This document shows positions 1 to 8,983 of a DNA stretch of 64,000 nt, one piece after another (the stretch's first letter is position 1; each line of letters begins with the position of its first letter). The notes under the pieces were generated by a model. That model was not told the origin of the DNA, ran no database searches, and saw only the letters and a list, made by a program, of their open reading frames with translations. The position numbers and the translations under genes were made by a program. The stretch is from Thermodesulforhabdus norvegica (lineage in GTDB: Bacteria > Desulfobacterota > Syntrophobacteria > Syntrophobacterales > Thermodesulforhabdaceae): positions 1 to 64,000 of the forward strand of contig NZ_FOUU01000003.1 of the NCBI RefSeq assembly GCF_900114975.1, given 5' to 3'.

Positions 1-122
1 CGGAGGAGCTTGAAGGCAGGATAACCATAGGGGTTCTGGTGGACAGGGAACTACCCATCTACACGCAGGAGTATGAGAAGATCCGGGAAGAGGCGAGGCA
101 GAGATTTCTGAAGAGGGCCTAG
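1..122 (+). CDS. 2-oxoacid:ferredoxin oxidoreductase beta subunit, C-terminal end (partial)
   Basis: An open frame enters from the left edge and ends with TAG at 120-122; about 39 residues are visible. The tail contains GRITIGVLVDRELPIY followed by a basic helix. This resembles the C-terminus of TPP-binding beta subunits (KorB/VorB type), where a short IGV-hydrophobic strand and a P-x-Y/F segment close the protein. The gene directly downstream, 14 bases away, encodes the matching gamma subunit, which supports the call. The TPP-binding domain lies outside the window, so the substrate (2-oxoglutarate, branched-chain or other 2-oxoacid) cannot be decided here. Confidence 0.6.
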   Translation, partial: EELEGRITIGVLVDRELPIYTQEYEKIREEARQRFLKRA

Positions 123-136
123 TTGAGGAGGTGTAG

Positions 137-706
137 ATGCCATACAGGTATGAGCTGAGGCTTAGCGGCTCCGGTGGTCAGGGGCTTATTTTGGCTGGCA
201 TAATTCTGGCCGAGGCGGCAGGGATTTACGACGGGAAGTATGTTTGTCAGACTCAGAGCTACGGGCCGGAGGCCAGAGGCGGTGCCAGCAAGTCGGAAGT
301 GGTCATAAGTGATGAGGAGATAGATTATCCGAAGGCGATCAAGCCGGATGTTTTGCTTGCCATGAATCAGAAGTCCTGTGATGCCTATTTTTACGACCTT
401 AAGCCGGGTGGAATGCTGATTGTGGACAGCACCTTTGTCAAGCATGTACCGACGACGAAGGCGATAGGGTTGCCTTTTACGGCTGCGGCACGCAGGGAGT
501 TGCAGAAGGAAATGGTTGCAAACGTGGTTGCCCTGGGAGCCCTCGTAACGTTGACCGGTGCGGTGTCGCTCAAAAGCCTGGAAGCCGCCCTTTTGAACCG
601 CGTCCCTCCCGGAACGGAAGAACTTAACCGCAAGGCCCTTGAACTGGGTATAAATTTGGCCCAGAACCATCTTAACGGTGGAGAGCAAGGGCAGCATAAA
701 ACTTGA
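137..706 (+). CDS. korC: 2-oxoacid:ferredoxin oxidoreductase gamma subunit
   Basis: A 189-residue protein of the pyruvate/2-ketoisovalerate:ferredoxin oxidoreductase catalytic gamma domain family. It starts with the family signature GSGGQGLILAG (about residues 11-21). It also has QSYGPEARGGASKSEVVIS (about 54-72), which matches the conserved RGG segment lining the cofactor interface. Length fits stand-alone KorC/VorC subunits (180-200 aa). The ATG is preceded by TTGAGGAGGTG, a strong ribosome site. It lies 14 bases after the beta-subunit fragment, so both are one operon for CoA-dependent oxidative decarboxylation of a 2-oxoacid with reduction of ferredoxin in the cytoplasm. Typical of anaerobes. 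The exact 2-oxoacid is not decidable from this subunit. Confidence 0.88.
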   Translation: MPYRYELRLSGSGGQGLILAGIILAEAAGIYDGKYVCQTQSYGPEARGGASKSEVVISDEEIDYPKAIKPDVLLAMNQKSCDAYFYDLKPGGMLIVDSTFVKHVPTTKAIGLPFTAAARRELQKEMVANVVALGALVTLTGAVSLKSLEAALLNRVPPGTEELNRKALELGINLAQNHLNGGEQGQHKT

Positions 707-741
707 GTTTCTGCCCTTTAATTCTCCTGTTACCAGCTTTG

Positions 742-765
742 TTAAAAGGGGGTCCCTTTTTTATT
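742..765 (+). terminator. Short intrinsic terminator after korC
   Basis: AAAAGGG (744-750) and CCCTTTT (754-760) form a 7-bp stem around a three-base loop, followed by TTATT. It sits between the convergent korC and alcohol dehydrogenase genes and could work in either direction, since A-rich and T-rich flanks are both present. The tight loop and short T tract keep confidence moderate. Confidence 0.45.
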
Positions 766-853
766 GAGGACTTGTTTCCGAATGATCTGCAGTAGCCTGT
801 GTGACATTCCTTTAAGGTTCCGATCAACAGTGAAGGACAGTTCGGTTTCCAGC

Positions 854-1858
854 CTAAGATGACATAACCAGCACTCCTGAACCTTGAATTCTGTCAGCTT
901 TAAGATCACAAAGAGCTTCGTTGGCCTTTTCAAAAGGATAGGTCTGGATATGGGGTTTTATGGGAATCTGCCCGGCCAGCACCAGCAACTCTTCTCCATC
1001 TTTTCTGGTGTTTGCCGTAACGCTGTGTATGTTCTTTTCGTAAAAAAGATGCCGTTCGTAATCTAACCCGGGTATTGGAGTCATGTAAATGCCCGCAAGT
1101 GAAAGGGTTCCGCCTTTTTCAAGGCATTCCAGGGCATCTTTTACCAGGTGACCTGCCGGCGCAAAGATAATGGCCGATGAAACCTTCTCCGGAATCTCCT
1201 TTGCGGACGATCCTACCCAGTACGCTCCCATGGTTCTTGCCAGTTCCTGGTGCTTCGAACCTCTGGATACCACAAAAACACGGCATTTCCAGAAGTTCAA
1301 TATCTGCATCACGATGTGGGCAGAAGATCCGAAGCCGAAGAGGGCAATGGAATCTCCGGGTTTGCAGCCGCTTCTTTTAAGGGCACGGTATCCTATTATT
1401 CCGGCACAAAGAAGTGGAGCCACTTCGGCGGCGGATAGCTCTTCGGGTACCCGATAGGCAAAGTTTTCGTTTACAAGGGCATACTCGGCATAGCCTCCCG
1501 GTTCGTGATAGCCTGTGAATAACTGGCTTTCGCAAAGGTTTTCGCGGTCGGTCAGGCAGAACTTGCACTTACCGCAGGTGTGCCTCAGCCACGCTATTCC
1601 TACCCGATCGCCCCGGGAAAAACGCTGTGTGCCGGGCCCGACCATATCAACCCTCCCCACAATCTGATGCCCCGGGATTACAGGATGATCTCTCGGGGGA
1701 AGTTCCCCTTCGATAACGTGGAGGTCTGTCCGGCATATTCCACAGGCCTCAACCTTAACCCGGATTTCTCCCGGGCCGGGTTCCGGGTCGGGAAGGATTT
1801 CCATCTTCAAAGGAAAGGATTCAACAGGTGCACAGGATCGGAGAACCATTGCCTTCAT
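854..1858 (-). CDS. Zinc-dependent alcohol dehydrogenase family protein
   Basis: A 334-residue medium-chain dehydrogenase/reductase. Visible motifs are the catalytic zinc region CGICRTDLH (about 36-44) and GHQIVG, and a four-cysteine structural zinc loop CGKCKFCLTDRENLC. The nucleotide-binding glycine stretch is GFGSSAH, looser than the usual GxGxxG. The open frame extends upstream, but the ATG at 1856-1858 is preceded by AGGAG at good spacing and matches the usual family N-terminus (MKAMVL), so I start there. Likely oxidises a primary or cinnamyl-type alcohol, or reduces an aldehyde, with NAD(P)(H). It is monocistronic and divergent from tamB. The substrate is unknown. Confidence 0.85.
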   Translation of the reverse strand: MKAMVLRSCAPVESFPLKMEILPDPEPGPGEIRVKVEACGICRTDLHVIEGELPPRDHPVIPGHQIVGRVDMVGPGTQRFSRGDRVGIAWLRHTCGKCKFCLTDRENLCESQLFTGYHEPGGYAEYALVNENFAYRVPEELSAAEVAPLLCAGIIGYRALKRSGCKPGDSIALFGFGSSAHIVMQILNFWKCRVFVVSRGSKHQELARTMGAYWVGSSAKEIPEKVSSAIIFAPAGHLVKDALECLEKGGTLSLAGIYMTPIPGLDYERHLFYEKNIHSVTANTRKDGEELLVLAGQIPIKPHIQTYPFEKANEALCDLKADRIQGSGVLVMSS

Positions 1859-1966
1859 GATAATTCTCCTTCCTAAATCGTTATTTTTTCCGTGTCTGCC
1901 TTTGCCTGCCCGTGATATACCAGAAAACACATGCCGAGTACAAATAGGCTTCACGGGTGGTGCAAA

Positions 1967-4900
1967 ATGGCGAGTATCAAAAAGAAATTCAAGCATGCCG
2001 GCCTGACGCTACTGGTGTCTGTGTTTTTGCTGACTCTGGCATTGAGTATCCCGGCCGTTCAGAACCGCGTGTGGAGTCTGGTTTTGGAAAGGCTTTCGGA
2101 GCGCACCGGCTGGACCATATCGGCCAGGTCCCTGTATTTTGCTCCCTGGGGCAAGCTGTATGCAGAAAATGTTTACGTCGGTAAAAAAGGCCGCCAGCTT
2201 GCAATCTGCAGGGATCTTATCCTTTCTTTCGCAATTTCAAAAACTTTTCCCTTTGTTAAGCCTCAGAGCCTAAGCCTGCTGGAGCCCTTTGTCGTTCTGG
2301 AAGTAGACGAGACGGGAAGGCTGATATGGCCTGCCTTACCGTCGGGTAAAAGGACGGAACGGGAAGGTGGGGCTTTAGAGAGCTTATATTTGACCCTTCT
2401 TCCTGATGTTCGTTTGAAGGATGGGAAGGTAGGGGTGCTCCGTAGTGGAATGTCCGGCTATCACATAAGCAGCCTTTCGGGAGAGATATTGCCCTATCTT
2501 CGAGAAGCTCAGGTCACCGCAAGGCTCAGGCTGGAAGGGCTCGTAAACAGTCCCATGGTGGGCAGGATCAGGCTTAACGGAGCCCTGAGGGCAAACGAAG
2601 AAAGGGTAGATGTGAATGGGATTTCTCTTGAGATACCCGACCTGCTTGCAGGGAAGCTTCAGGGCTTCTGGAGCCTTAAGCATAACTCCGGCCGGGTGTC
2701 TCTCCATGTGATGTATTTTGATCCTTTAAAACATCCTTACACGAGAAAAATCGGCAGAAAATCAGGCACCTTAACCGTCAATGCCGGGGGAGATATTGAT
2801 TCAGGAGGTGTCAAAGGCTTTATCCGGGCCGAATCGTCTTCCGGTTTTTCGATGAATGCCCTTTTTACCGTGAGCAGAAATCATCGCGCCGACGATTTCT
2901 TATTAACGGTGTCCGGACATTACGATCTTAATGGCTTTGCCCGATCTTCGGGATCTTTTTCAATGAAGGGTTACTACGGCAGCGGGGAGGACTATTACGC
3001 CGTCGTTGATGTGAGATGCGGGCCCGTTAAGCCTGAAAGGGATTTTAAAGAAATCCTTTCCAGCGTTGAAACTCTGAATGTGAGGATTGAGTTCTTTCCC
3101 GGAGGTATTGCCGTTTCTCCCGCGTCGGTTGATGCGTCGCAGGGGAGGGTCTGGTTTAGAGGATCGCTGTTGTACGGTGAAAAGTTCGGATTGTCCGCCG
3201 GTGTGGAGTTTTCTTTAAACTGGTTTTCGGTGATGAAGCTTCCGGATTTTGGAAGATTTAAGACCGGAGGGCGATTGACGGGGAGATGTGGTGAAGGGTG
3301 CGGATCGGATTTAAAGGGCTGGATTGCTGACGGCGATGCCTTTCTTTACCGTAACGACGAAGAGATAGAGCTTTCAGGCTCTATTGCTGAGGGTAATATT
3401 GAGGGAAAGGTGAACGTAAGGTCTCTAAGGCTTGATAAGATCTTCTCCGCTTTGAAGGTTCTGGAAGCACGGGTAGAGGGAACCTTTTCGGGGGAGGCAG
3501 TCTTAAAAGGTACCGTTGAAGCGCCCGACGTATCTTTTAAGGGTCTGGTCGAAAAGCCCCGTTACGGGGATTACCGTGCCGAAGAAGTCAGAATCGTGGG
3601 GCGGGGCCGACTTACCAGAAAAGGTGCAAAGTCGGTTCATATCTCTGCGTCCGGCATGTCCGTTCCAGGAGTTTCGGACCCTCTAATGGTTAAAGCTTCG
3701 CTGACGCAAAGGGATGACGAACTGGGGTTCCACGTCGAGGTGAATTTGGACAGGAGCAGGAATTTTCTCATGGAGGGTAATGTTTTTCACATCTGGTCGA
3801 ATCCGGAAATTGTTATCGAAAAGGGTATCCTGAACTGGAGTGGTAACTACCGGGCGTCGGGTGAGTTCAGGATAACGACCGAAGCCTTAATCGTTAGCAG
3901 GCTGAAGGTTTATCACGGTGACGGGAGTGCAGGACTTGAAGGGCGTATTGGGTACGATAAAAGTATATCCTTTAATTCCCTTTTCGATCGGTTTCCTCTG
4001 GACGACCTGGTGTCTGTGGTGGGTTTTCAGACCAGAGGCCTGGCGGTAAGTGGTGGGATCAAGGGATCTCTGAAAGAAGGTGGTGTGAACCTGAAAGCCC
4101 GTCTTGAAGCGGGAAAAGGATCTATCCGACCGCTACGCATTTCAGGTATTTCTTCGGAGGAATATTTTTGGGACGCCATGAAACTGGATGTCACCGTTGG
4201 CGGGGATATGGTTTACACCTCGGCAATAGTAAGGGCTCCTTACTGGCAGAATGGGTTGATGCTTTCTGCTTCCGTTCCTGTAAAGATCAGGAGCTTGTCT
4301 GAAAAGACGCCGGGAAAGATGGCTCTTCCGCTACCGCCTGTAAATAGCTTAATTGCACTGGATCCGGAGCGCTCTCTTGAGTGTAAAATCCGTGTTGAGG
4401 AATTCGACCTCGGCGCACTTGGGATGTTGTATTCTGAAACGATGGCAATAAAGGGTAGATTTACCGCCGATTTGTCAATCAGCGGTAAGTTAGAGGATCT
4501 TCGCGCAGGGGGTTGGGGCAAAGTAAGGATCGATGAGGCTTATCTGGTTTCCAGAAGAAAGGTTTCGGTAAGTGAGGTGGAAGGTGAATTTTTAATCCTG
4601 GACAATGTGCTCAAAGCCGATGCGATAAAAGGCCGACTGCTGGACGGATCCTTTGAGTTGAAAGCGCTGGTACCCCTTAGATCGGAAAATGCCGGGGTGA
4701 CTCTGAGTGTCCGTTTAAGAGAGATACATATCCCCGAGATTTACGGCATAAGCGGGGTTGTATCGGGAAGTGCCGATGGGGCAGTCCGGGGCAGGGAAAT
4801 TAGCATTGCGGGCAAATTTACTGCCCTGAAGGCCTTTATGGACCTCGACGCTTTGCAGGGTGAGCTCTCGAGAGATGTAAGATCCGTGGAGATTGTGGCC

Positions 4901-5680
4901 CGTGAAGGTGAGGCGGAAGTTATTGAAGAAGGAAGTTCCGGAGGGATATACGACAGGATGAGTATGGATGTCGATGTGGATTTTTCTCAGGGCAATGCCC
5001 GGGTTAAAGGGCTCGGTGTTGATGCCGAGGTCGATGGCAGGCTTTCTTTGAGGAAGCGTAGTGGCGAAGCGTTAAGGATTTACGGGTCAATAGAGGCCCG
5101 TCGGGGATTGTATGCTTTTCAAAGTGTGAGATTGAAAATTACGGAGGGTGAGGTACGATTTAAAGGGATGGTTCCTCCGGATCCGGATATAAATTTCACC
5201 GGAGAAAAGAGCGTGGATGATGTCGTCATAAGGGTTTCCGTTGTGGGAAGAGTTAGTCAGCCCGTTTTGAAACTTTCCAGTTCTCCTGCCATGAGTGATG
5301 TCGATATTCTGTCGTATCTTCTGTTTAACAGACCGGCTCGAAATCTCACTGCAAAGGAGAGCGTAAACCTGCAGCAGAATGCGGCCTTCTTCATAGGGTC
5401 TAAGGCGGCTCAGAAGCTGAAGGAAGTACTGGGAAATACGCCCTTTGCGCCCGACGTGCTGGAAATATACACGGGCGAGTCCGGCCATGGCGTCGTTGAA
5501 GTCGGGAAGTATATTACCCCGGATTTTTATGTTACCTATGAGAAGGATATAAAGGATGAGGGTAACGATCAGGTAAAAATAGAGTACAGGATAAATCGCC
5601 ATCTCTCTGTCCAGAGCCAGATAGGGGATGAGCGGGGAGCGGGTGTGGATGTATTGTGGCGATATGATTTTGGTGAGTGA
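1967..5680 (+). CDS. tamB: TamB-like translocation/assembly module protein (DUF490 C-terminus)
   Basis: About 1237 residues with an N-terminal membrane anchor (LTLLVSVFLLTLALSIPA) followed by a very long beta-rich repetitive body. The C-terminus carries the TamB/DUF490 signature: a DVDILSYLLFNRP segment, then SVNLQQNAAFF and a final barrel-like strand ending in F-G-E. TamB/AsmA-like proteins form lipid-transfer bridges between inner and outer membrane and aid autotransporter or lipid transport. The length matches the E. coli protein (about 1259 aa). An upstream in-frame ATG at 1931 would add 12 residues; I prefer 1967 because a weak GGTGG precedes it. No TamA/BamA partner lies in the window. 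The next gene, ssb, starts 15 bases later. Confidence 0.85.
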   Translation: MASIKKKFKHAGLTLLVSVFLLTLALSIPAVQNRVWSLVLERLSERTGWTISARSLYFAPWGKLYAENVYVGKKGRQLAICRDLILSFAISKTFPFVKPQSLSLLEPFVVLEVDETGRLIWPALPSGKRTEREGGALESLYLTLLPDVRLKDGKVGVLRSGMSGYHISSLSGEILPYLREAQVTARLRLEGLVNSPMVGRIRLNGALRANEERVDVNGISLEIPDLLAGKLQGFWSLKHNSGRVSLHVMYFDPLKHPYTRKIGRKSGTLTVNAGGDIDSGGVKGFIRAESSSGFSMNALFTVSRNHRADDFLLTVSGHYDLNGFARSSGSFSMKGYYGSGEDYYAVVDVRCGPVKPERDFKEILSSVETLNVRIEFFPGGIAVSPASVDASQGRVWFRGSLLYGEKFGLSAGVEFSLNWFSVMKLPDFGRFKTGGRLTGRCGEGCGSDLKGWIADGDAFLYRNDEEIELSGSIAEGNIEGKVNVRSLRLDKIFSALKVLEARVEGTFSGEAVLKGTVEAPDVSFKGLVEKPRYGDYRAEEVRIVGRGRLTRKGAKSVHISASGMSVPGVSDPLMVKASLTQRDDELGFHVEVNLDRSRNFLMEGNVFHIWSNPEIVIEKGILNWSGNYRASGEFRITTEALIVSRLKVYHGDGSAGLEGRIGYDKSISFNSLFDRFPLDDLVSVVGFQTRGLAVSGGIKGSLKEGGVNLKARLEAGKGSIRPLRISGISSEEYFWDAMKLDVTVGGDMVYTSAIVRAPYWQNGLMLSASVPVKIRSLSEKTPGKMALPLPPVNSLIALDPERSLECKIRVEEFDLGALGMLYSETMAIKGRFTADLSISGKLEDLRAGGWGKVRIDEAYLVSRRKVSVSEVEGEFLILDNVLKADAIKGRLLDGSFELKALVPLRSENAGVTLSVRLREIHIPEIYGISGVVSGSADGAVRGREISIAGKFTALKAFMDLDALQGELSRDVRSVEIVAREGEAEVIEEGSSGGIYDRMSMDVDVDFSQGNARVKGLGVDAEVDGRLSLRKRSGEALRIYGSIEARRGLYAFQSVRLKITEGEVRFKGMVPPDPDINFTGEKSVDDVVIRVSVVGRVSQPVLKLSSSPAMSDVDILSYLLFNRPARNLTAKESVNLQQNAAFFIGSKAAQKLKEVLGNTPFAPDVLEIYTGESGHGVVEVGKYITPDFYVTYEKDIKDEGNDQVKIEYRINRHLSVQSQIGDERGAGVDVLWRYDFGE

Positions 5681-5695
5681 AGGAGGATTGGGTTT

Positions 5696-6157
5696 ATGAC
5701 GAGGGGCATAAACAAAGTGATACTTGTCGGTAGACTCGGAGCCGATCCGGATTTGCGTTTTGCTCCCAACGGGACGGCCATAGCCCGTTTCAACGTAGCG
5801 ACCACAGAGAGGGTGCCTGTCGGAGAAGGCAACTGGGAGGATAGAACCGAGTGGCACAGGATAGTCGTCTTCGGAAAGCTGGCCGAGACCTGCGGAAACT
5901 ACCTTTCTAAAGGGCGCCTTGTTTACATAGAAGGTCGGCTGCGTACTCAGCAGTGGGAAGACAGACAGGGAGTGAGGCGTTTTACGACCGAAGTGGTTGC
6001 CAGAGATATTCAGTTTCTGGACAGCGGTGTCTCCAGAGGAGACGCTTCTGTCGATGTTTCCGATGAATCTGCCCGATCCTACGAGGACGATACCCTGTCC
6101 GAAACTTTAACGCCCCTTCCTGATGGTGATTCTCCCGATGAAGACATCCCCTTCTAA
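5696..6157 (+). CDS. ssb: Single-stranded DNA-binding protein
   Basis: A 153-residue SSB. The OB fold spans about residues 1-110: MTRGINKVILVGRLGADPDLR opens it, WHRIVVFGKLAE and YIEGRLRTQQWED are conserved strands. An acidic, disordered tail follows and ends in DEDIPF, the universal tip that binds partner proteins such as RecQ, RecO and exonuclease I. It coats single-stranded DNA in replication, recombination and repair. Length is normal for bacteria. AAGGAGG lies upstream of the ATG. It follows tamB closely and may be co-transcribed with it; ssb is not usually linked functionally to tamB. Confidence 0.96.
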   Translation: MTRGINKVILVGRLGADPDLRFAPNGTAIARFNVATTERVPVGEGNWEDRTEWHRIVVFGKLAETCGNYLSKGRLVYIEGRLRTQQWEDRQGVRRFTTEVVARDIQFLDSGVSRGDASVDVSDESARSYEDDTLSETLTPLPDGDSPDEDIPF

Positions 6158-6208
6158 TGCCCCTTTTTGACATTTTTTAAAAAACAGGCCGGGGGGTATT
6201 TCCGCATT

Positions 6209-7306
6209 ATGTTGATATGTTCTCTGTGTGGTTCCGTATTTCAAAACGTGGGTAAAACTCCAGGGGTATGCTCCGATTGCATACGGAACAGGTGGGAAGA
6301 AGCCAGAGGCCTGGTTGAAGGGGTTCACAGGGAATCTAGAAAAAGGTTTAACCTTCCGGCCCGTAAGCCCTGTTCTGACGGGGGCAGGGAGTGCAAAATC
6401 TGTGTCCGCAGATGTGTGATGGGCGAAGGTGATGTGGGGTGGTGCGGGGTTCGGAAGGGGTCAAAAGAGTCATTTTCAAGGGATGGAAATAAAAGGGCTC
6501 TCGTTAGTGCTTACTTCGATCCCCTTCCCACAAATTGTGTTGCCGATTGGGTTTGTGCCGGAGGTACCGGATCGGGTTATCCGGAGTTTGCCTACGAACC
6601 CGGACCCGAAGTGGGTTATTACAATCTTGCCGTCTTCTTCGAGGCCTGTAACCTGAATTGCCTTTTCTGTCAGAACTGGTCTTTCAAGGTCGCAGCTCTT
6701 AAGGGCCGCTGGAAGAGTGTGGAGTTTCTTGCATCACTTCCCGATTCGAGAACAAGTTGCGTCTGCTTTTTCGGAGGGGATCCCTCCCCTCAGCTTCCCT
6801 ACGCAATAAGAGTGGTGAATCAGATGCTTGCCGCGAGACAATCCAGGATATTGCGCATATGCTGGGAAACCAACGGTATGGCCTCCATACCGTTTCTCAA
6901 ATACATGCTTGAGGTGTCGAAAAAAACGGGTGGCTGCATCAAGGTGGACCTTAAAGCCTGGGATCGCCGGATCCACATGGCTCTGTGTGGAGTGGATAAC
7001 GATCATATTCTCAGAAATTTTGCCTATCTGGCGTCACGGGCAAAAGAACGCCTGGAACCCCCTCTCGTTATAGCAAGTACTCTTCTTGTCCCGGGCTATG
7101 TGGATGCGGAGGAAGTCTTTAACATAGCCCGGTTTATAGCCCGTTTTGATCCCGATATCCCCTACAGCCTGCTCGCCTTTGCGCCTCAGTTCGAAATGAA
7201 GGATTTCCGGCCCACTTCGGCAAGACAGGCCGGAGAATGCTTTGAAGCCGCCCGTGAAGCAGGCCTTAAGAGAGTCAGGATAGCCAACCGTCATCTTCTC
7301 TGGTGA
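6209..7306 (+). CDS. Radical SAM protein, PflA/AmmeMemoRadiSam-like (COG1180 type)
   Basis: A 365-residue radical SAM enzyme. The cluster motif is CNLNCLFC (canonical CX3CX2C), followed by QNW as in glycyl-radical-activase-like and AmmeMemoRadiSam proteins. Upstream are a CSLCG/CSDC zinc-ribbon-like pair at the N-terminus and a second cysteine group CKICVRRC...GWCG that may bind auxiliary iron-sulfur or zinc. The C-terminal half has the FAPQFEM and RIANRHLLW features of the family. The frame could begin at a TTG at 6167, but ATG 6209 gives a better N-terminus starting directly with the zinc ribbon. Its last 16 bases overlap the convergent AmpG-like gene. Substrate unknown; no glycyl radical enzyme is nearby. 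Confidence 0.8.
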   Translation: MLICSLCGSVFQNVGKTPGVCSDCIRNRWEEARGLVEGVHRESRKRFNLPARKPCSDGGRECKICVRRCVMGEGDVGWCGVRKGSKESFSRDGNKRALVSAYFDPLPTNCVADWVCAGGTGSGYPEFAYEPGPEVGYYNLAVFFEACNLNCLFCQNWSFKVAALKGRWKSVEFLASLPDSRTSCVCFFGGDPSPQLPYAIRVVNQMLAARQSRILRICWETNGMASIPFLKYMLEVSKKTGGCIKVDLKAWDRRIHMALCGVDNDHILRNFAYLASRAKERLEPPLVIASTLLVPGYVDAEEVFNIARFIARFDPDIPYSLLAFAPQFEMKDFRPTSARQAGECFEAAREAGLKRVRIANRHLLW

Positions 7307-8529
7307 TCGGCTACGGCCGGAGGTACAACGGCAGGAAGAAGCAATATTGCAGGTATTGCTCCCGCGACGGTTACCAGGAAGTACTTTGCCCAGCCCATAC
7401 TGGCAACCATAAAACCGCTGGGTACTCCCGACATAACCCTCGTCACGGCAGTCAGGCTGGAAAGGAGAGCATATTGGGTGGCCGTAAACGCAGGGTTACA
7501 CAGACTCATGAGGTACGCAATAAATCCAGCGGTGCCCATTCCTCCGGTTGTATTCTCGAAGATAACCGTTCCTATCATCAGAAAGTAGCTTTTCCCCACA
7601 AGGGCGAGAAGTACAAAGGAGAAGTTAGAGACGGCCTGAAACAGTGCGAAGATCCATAAAGACCTGTAAAGCCCAAGTCGGGCCGTTAAGGCGCCGCCGG
7701 CCATAGCCCCCAGAAGCGTGCTCGCCAGCCCCAGAGTCTTGTACACCAGGCCGATGTCGGATCGTGAGAACCCCAGGTCCATCAGAAAGGGAGTCGTCAT
7801 GGCCCCGGCAAGAGCATCTCCCAGTTTGAAGCAGACGATAAACAACAGTATGGGTAATGCCCTGGGGCGGGAAAAGTAATCCTTCAGGGGCAGGTAGATT
7901 GCATCTTTGAGTGTACGGGGAATCGACTGGGCCTCTGCGGGTTCGGGTGCGGTTAAAGTCAGGATACAGCAAAGAATCATCATCGTTCCCATTAAGATGT
8001 AAACGGCTTTCCAGGGTATGTGATCGGAAAGAACCATGGCGAAGGCTCCCGATACGAGCATGGCAATGCGATATCCCATTACGGACGCCGCCGCTCCGGT
8101 ACCCTGCTCATTCTCGCTGACAACGTCGGTTCTGTAAGCATCAAAGGCAATGTCCTGGCTGGCACTGAAAAATGCCGTGAAAAAAGCTAAAACGGCCAGA
8201 AGGGTTATAAAGCGCGAAGGAGAAAGGAAGGCCATTGCGATAAGGGAGCAGGCAAGGAGTAGCTGGCATATGAGGATCCATCCCCGCCTTCTGCCCATAA
8301 AAGGAGGTACGAACCGGTCCATTACAGGAGACCAGAGAGCCTTTATGCTGTAGGGAAGTGAAACGAGAGAAAAGGCCCCGATCAGCCTTATATCAACGCC
8401 TTCGGTTACGAGCCATGCCTGCAGGGTTGAGCCCGTAAGGGCCAGAGGGAGGCCTGAAGAAAAACCCAGCCCCGCCAGAATGAGCATCTTTTTTCTCAGG
8501 TAGAGTCCAAATGTCTCGGAAATCTTCAA
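7291..8529 (-). CDS. ampG: AmpG-like muropeptide permease (MFS)
   Basis: A 412-residue MFS transporter with 12 predicted membrane segments. It has the AmpG pattern: LAGLGFSSGLPLALTGSTL near the N-terminus, KALWSPVMDRF in the first cytoplasmic loop, and SQDIAFDAYRTD in segment 4-5. AmpG imports anhydromuropeptides for cell-wall recycling across the inner membrane. The frame opens with a TTG at 8529 only 4 bases after aroQ; an ATG 14 codons further in is possible but would remove part of the first conserved segment. It is the last gene of a minus-strand run helicase-aroQ-ampG. Transport specificity within the AmpG family is inferred. Confidence 0.82.
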   Translation of the reverse strand: MKISETFGLYLRKKMLILAGLGFSSGLPLALTGSTLQAWLVTEGVDIRLIGAFSLVSLPYSIKALWSPVMDRFVPPFMGRRRGWILICQLLLACSLIAMAFLSPSRFITLLAVLAFFTAFFSASQDIAFDAYRTDVVSENEQGTGAAASVMGYRIAMLVSGAFAMVLSDHIPWKAVYILMGTMMILCCILTLTAPEPAEAQSIPRTLKDAIYLPLKDYFSRPRALPILLFIVCFKLGDALAGAMTTPFLMDLGFSRSDIGLVYKTLGLASTLLGAMAGGALTARLGLYRSLWIFALFQAVSNFSFVLLALVGKSYFLMIGTVIFENTTGGMGTAGFIAYLMSLCNPAFTATQYALLSSLTAVTRVMSGVPSGFMVASMGWAKYFLVTVAGAIPAILLLPAVVPPAVADHQRR

Positions 8530-8533
8530 GGTT

Positions 8534-8983
8534 TCAGGACCCGGTTTTTCGAATTTCTTCCACGAGGGCTCTGAGACCGAGAAGATAGCTGTTTATCCCG
8601 AAACCGCTTATCTGGCCTTTTGCTACAGGAGCAATTACCGAAACGTGTCGGAAGGGCTCTCTGGCGTGTATGTTGGACATGTGAACCTCAACAACGGGGA
8701 TTGTAAGCATTTCAAGGGCGTCTCTGAGAGCATAACTGTAATGAGTCCAGGCACCGGGGTTTATGAGGATACCGTCCGCACTTTTTTCTACATGCACCCT
8801 GTGTATTTGCCCTATTATTTCAGCTTCGGAATTACTCTGGAAGCATTCAACCTCAACGCCCAGTTCTCTGCCGAGCTCCCTCAGCGCTTCGTCTATTTCC
8901 TTGAGGGTCCAGTTTCCGTAGAGACCAGACGGTCTTTTCCCGAACATGTTAAGGTTTACGCCGTGCAGTACCAGAACCTTCAT
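8534..8983 (-). CDS. aroQ: Type II 3-dehydroquinate dehydratase
   Basis: A 149-residue type II dehydroquinase, converting 3-dehydroquinate to 3-dehydroshikimate in the shikimate pathway. Signature elements are HGVNLNMFGKRPSGLYG (the catalytic Tyr lies in the flexible lid), the central GILINPGAWTHYSYALRDA, and VEVHMSNIHAREPFRH. Length matches AroQ dodecamer subunits. AGAAGGAG precedes the ATG; the start overlaps the helicase stop by four bases (ATGA), so translation is probably coupled. It supplies the same pathway as the DAHP synthase fusion at 39.6 kb, although the two genes are far apart. Confidence 0.95.
   Translation of the reverse strand: MKVLVLHGVNLNMFGKRPSGLYGNWTLKEIDEALRELGRELGVEVECFQSNSEAEIIGQIHRVHVEKSADGILINPGAWTHYSYALRDALEMLTIPVVEVHMSNIHAREPFRHVSVIAPVAKGQISGFGINSYLLGLRALVEEIRKTGS

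Noticed and set aside
1859-1996. 46-residue N-terminal extension of the alcohol dehydrogenase
   Set aside because: ATG 1858 has AGGAG at proper spacing and matches the family start. The extension overlaps the tamB upstream region and has no similarity.
5087-5857. 256-codon minus-strand open frame across the tamB-ssb junction
   Set aside because: It is antisense to the conserved TamB C-terminus and SSB OB fold, has no recognisable domain, and arises from the G+C-rich codon pattern.
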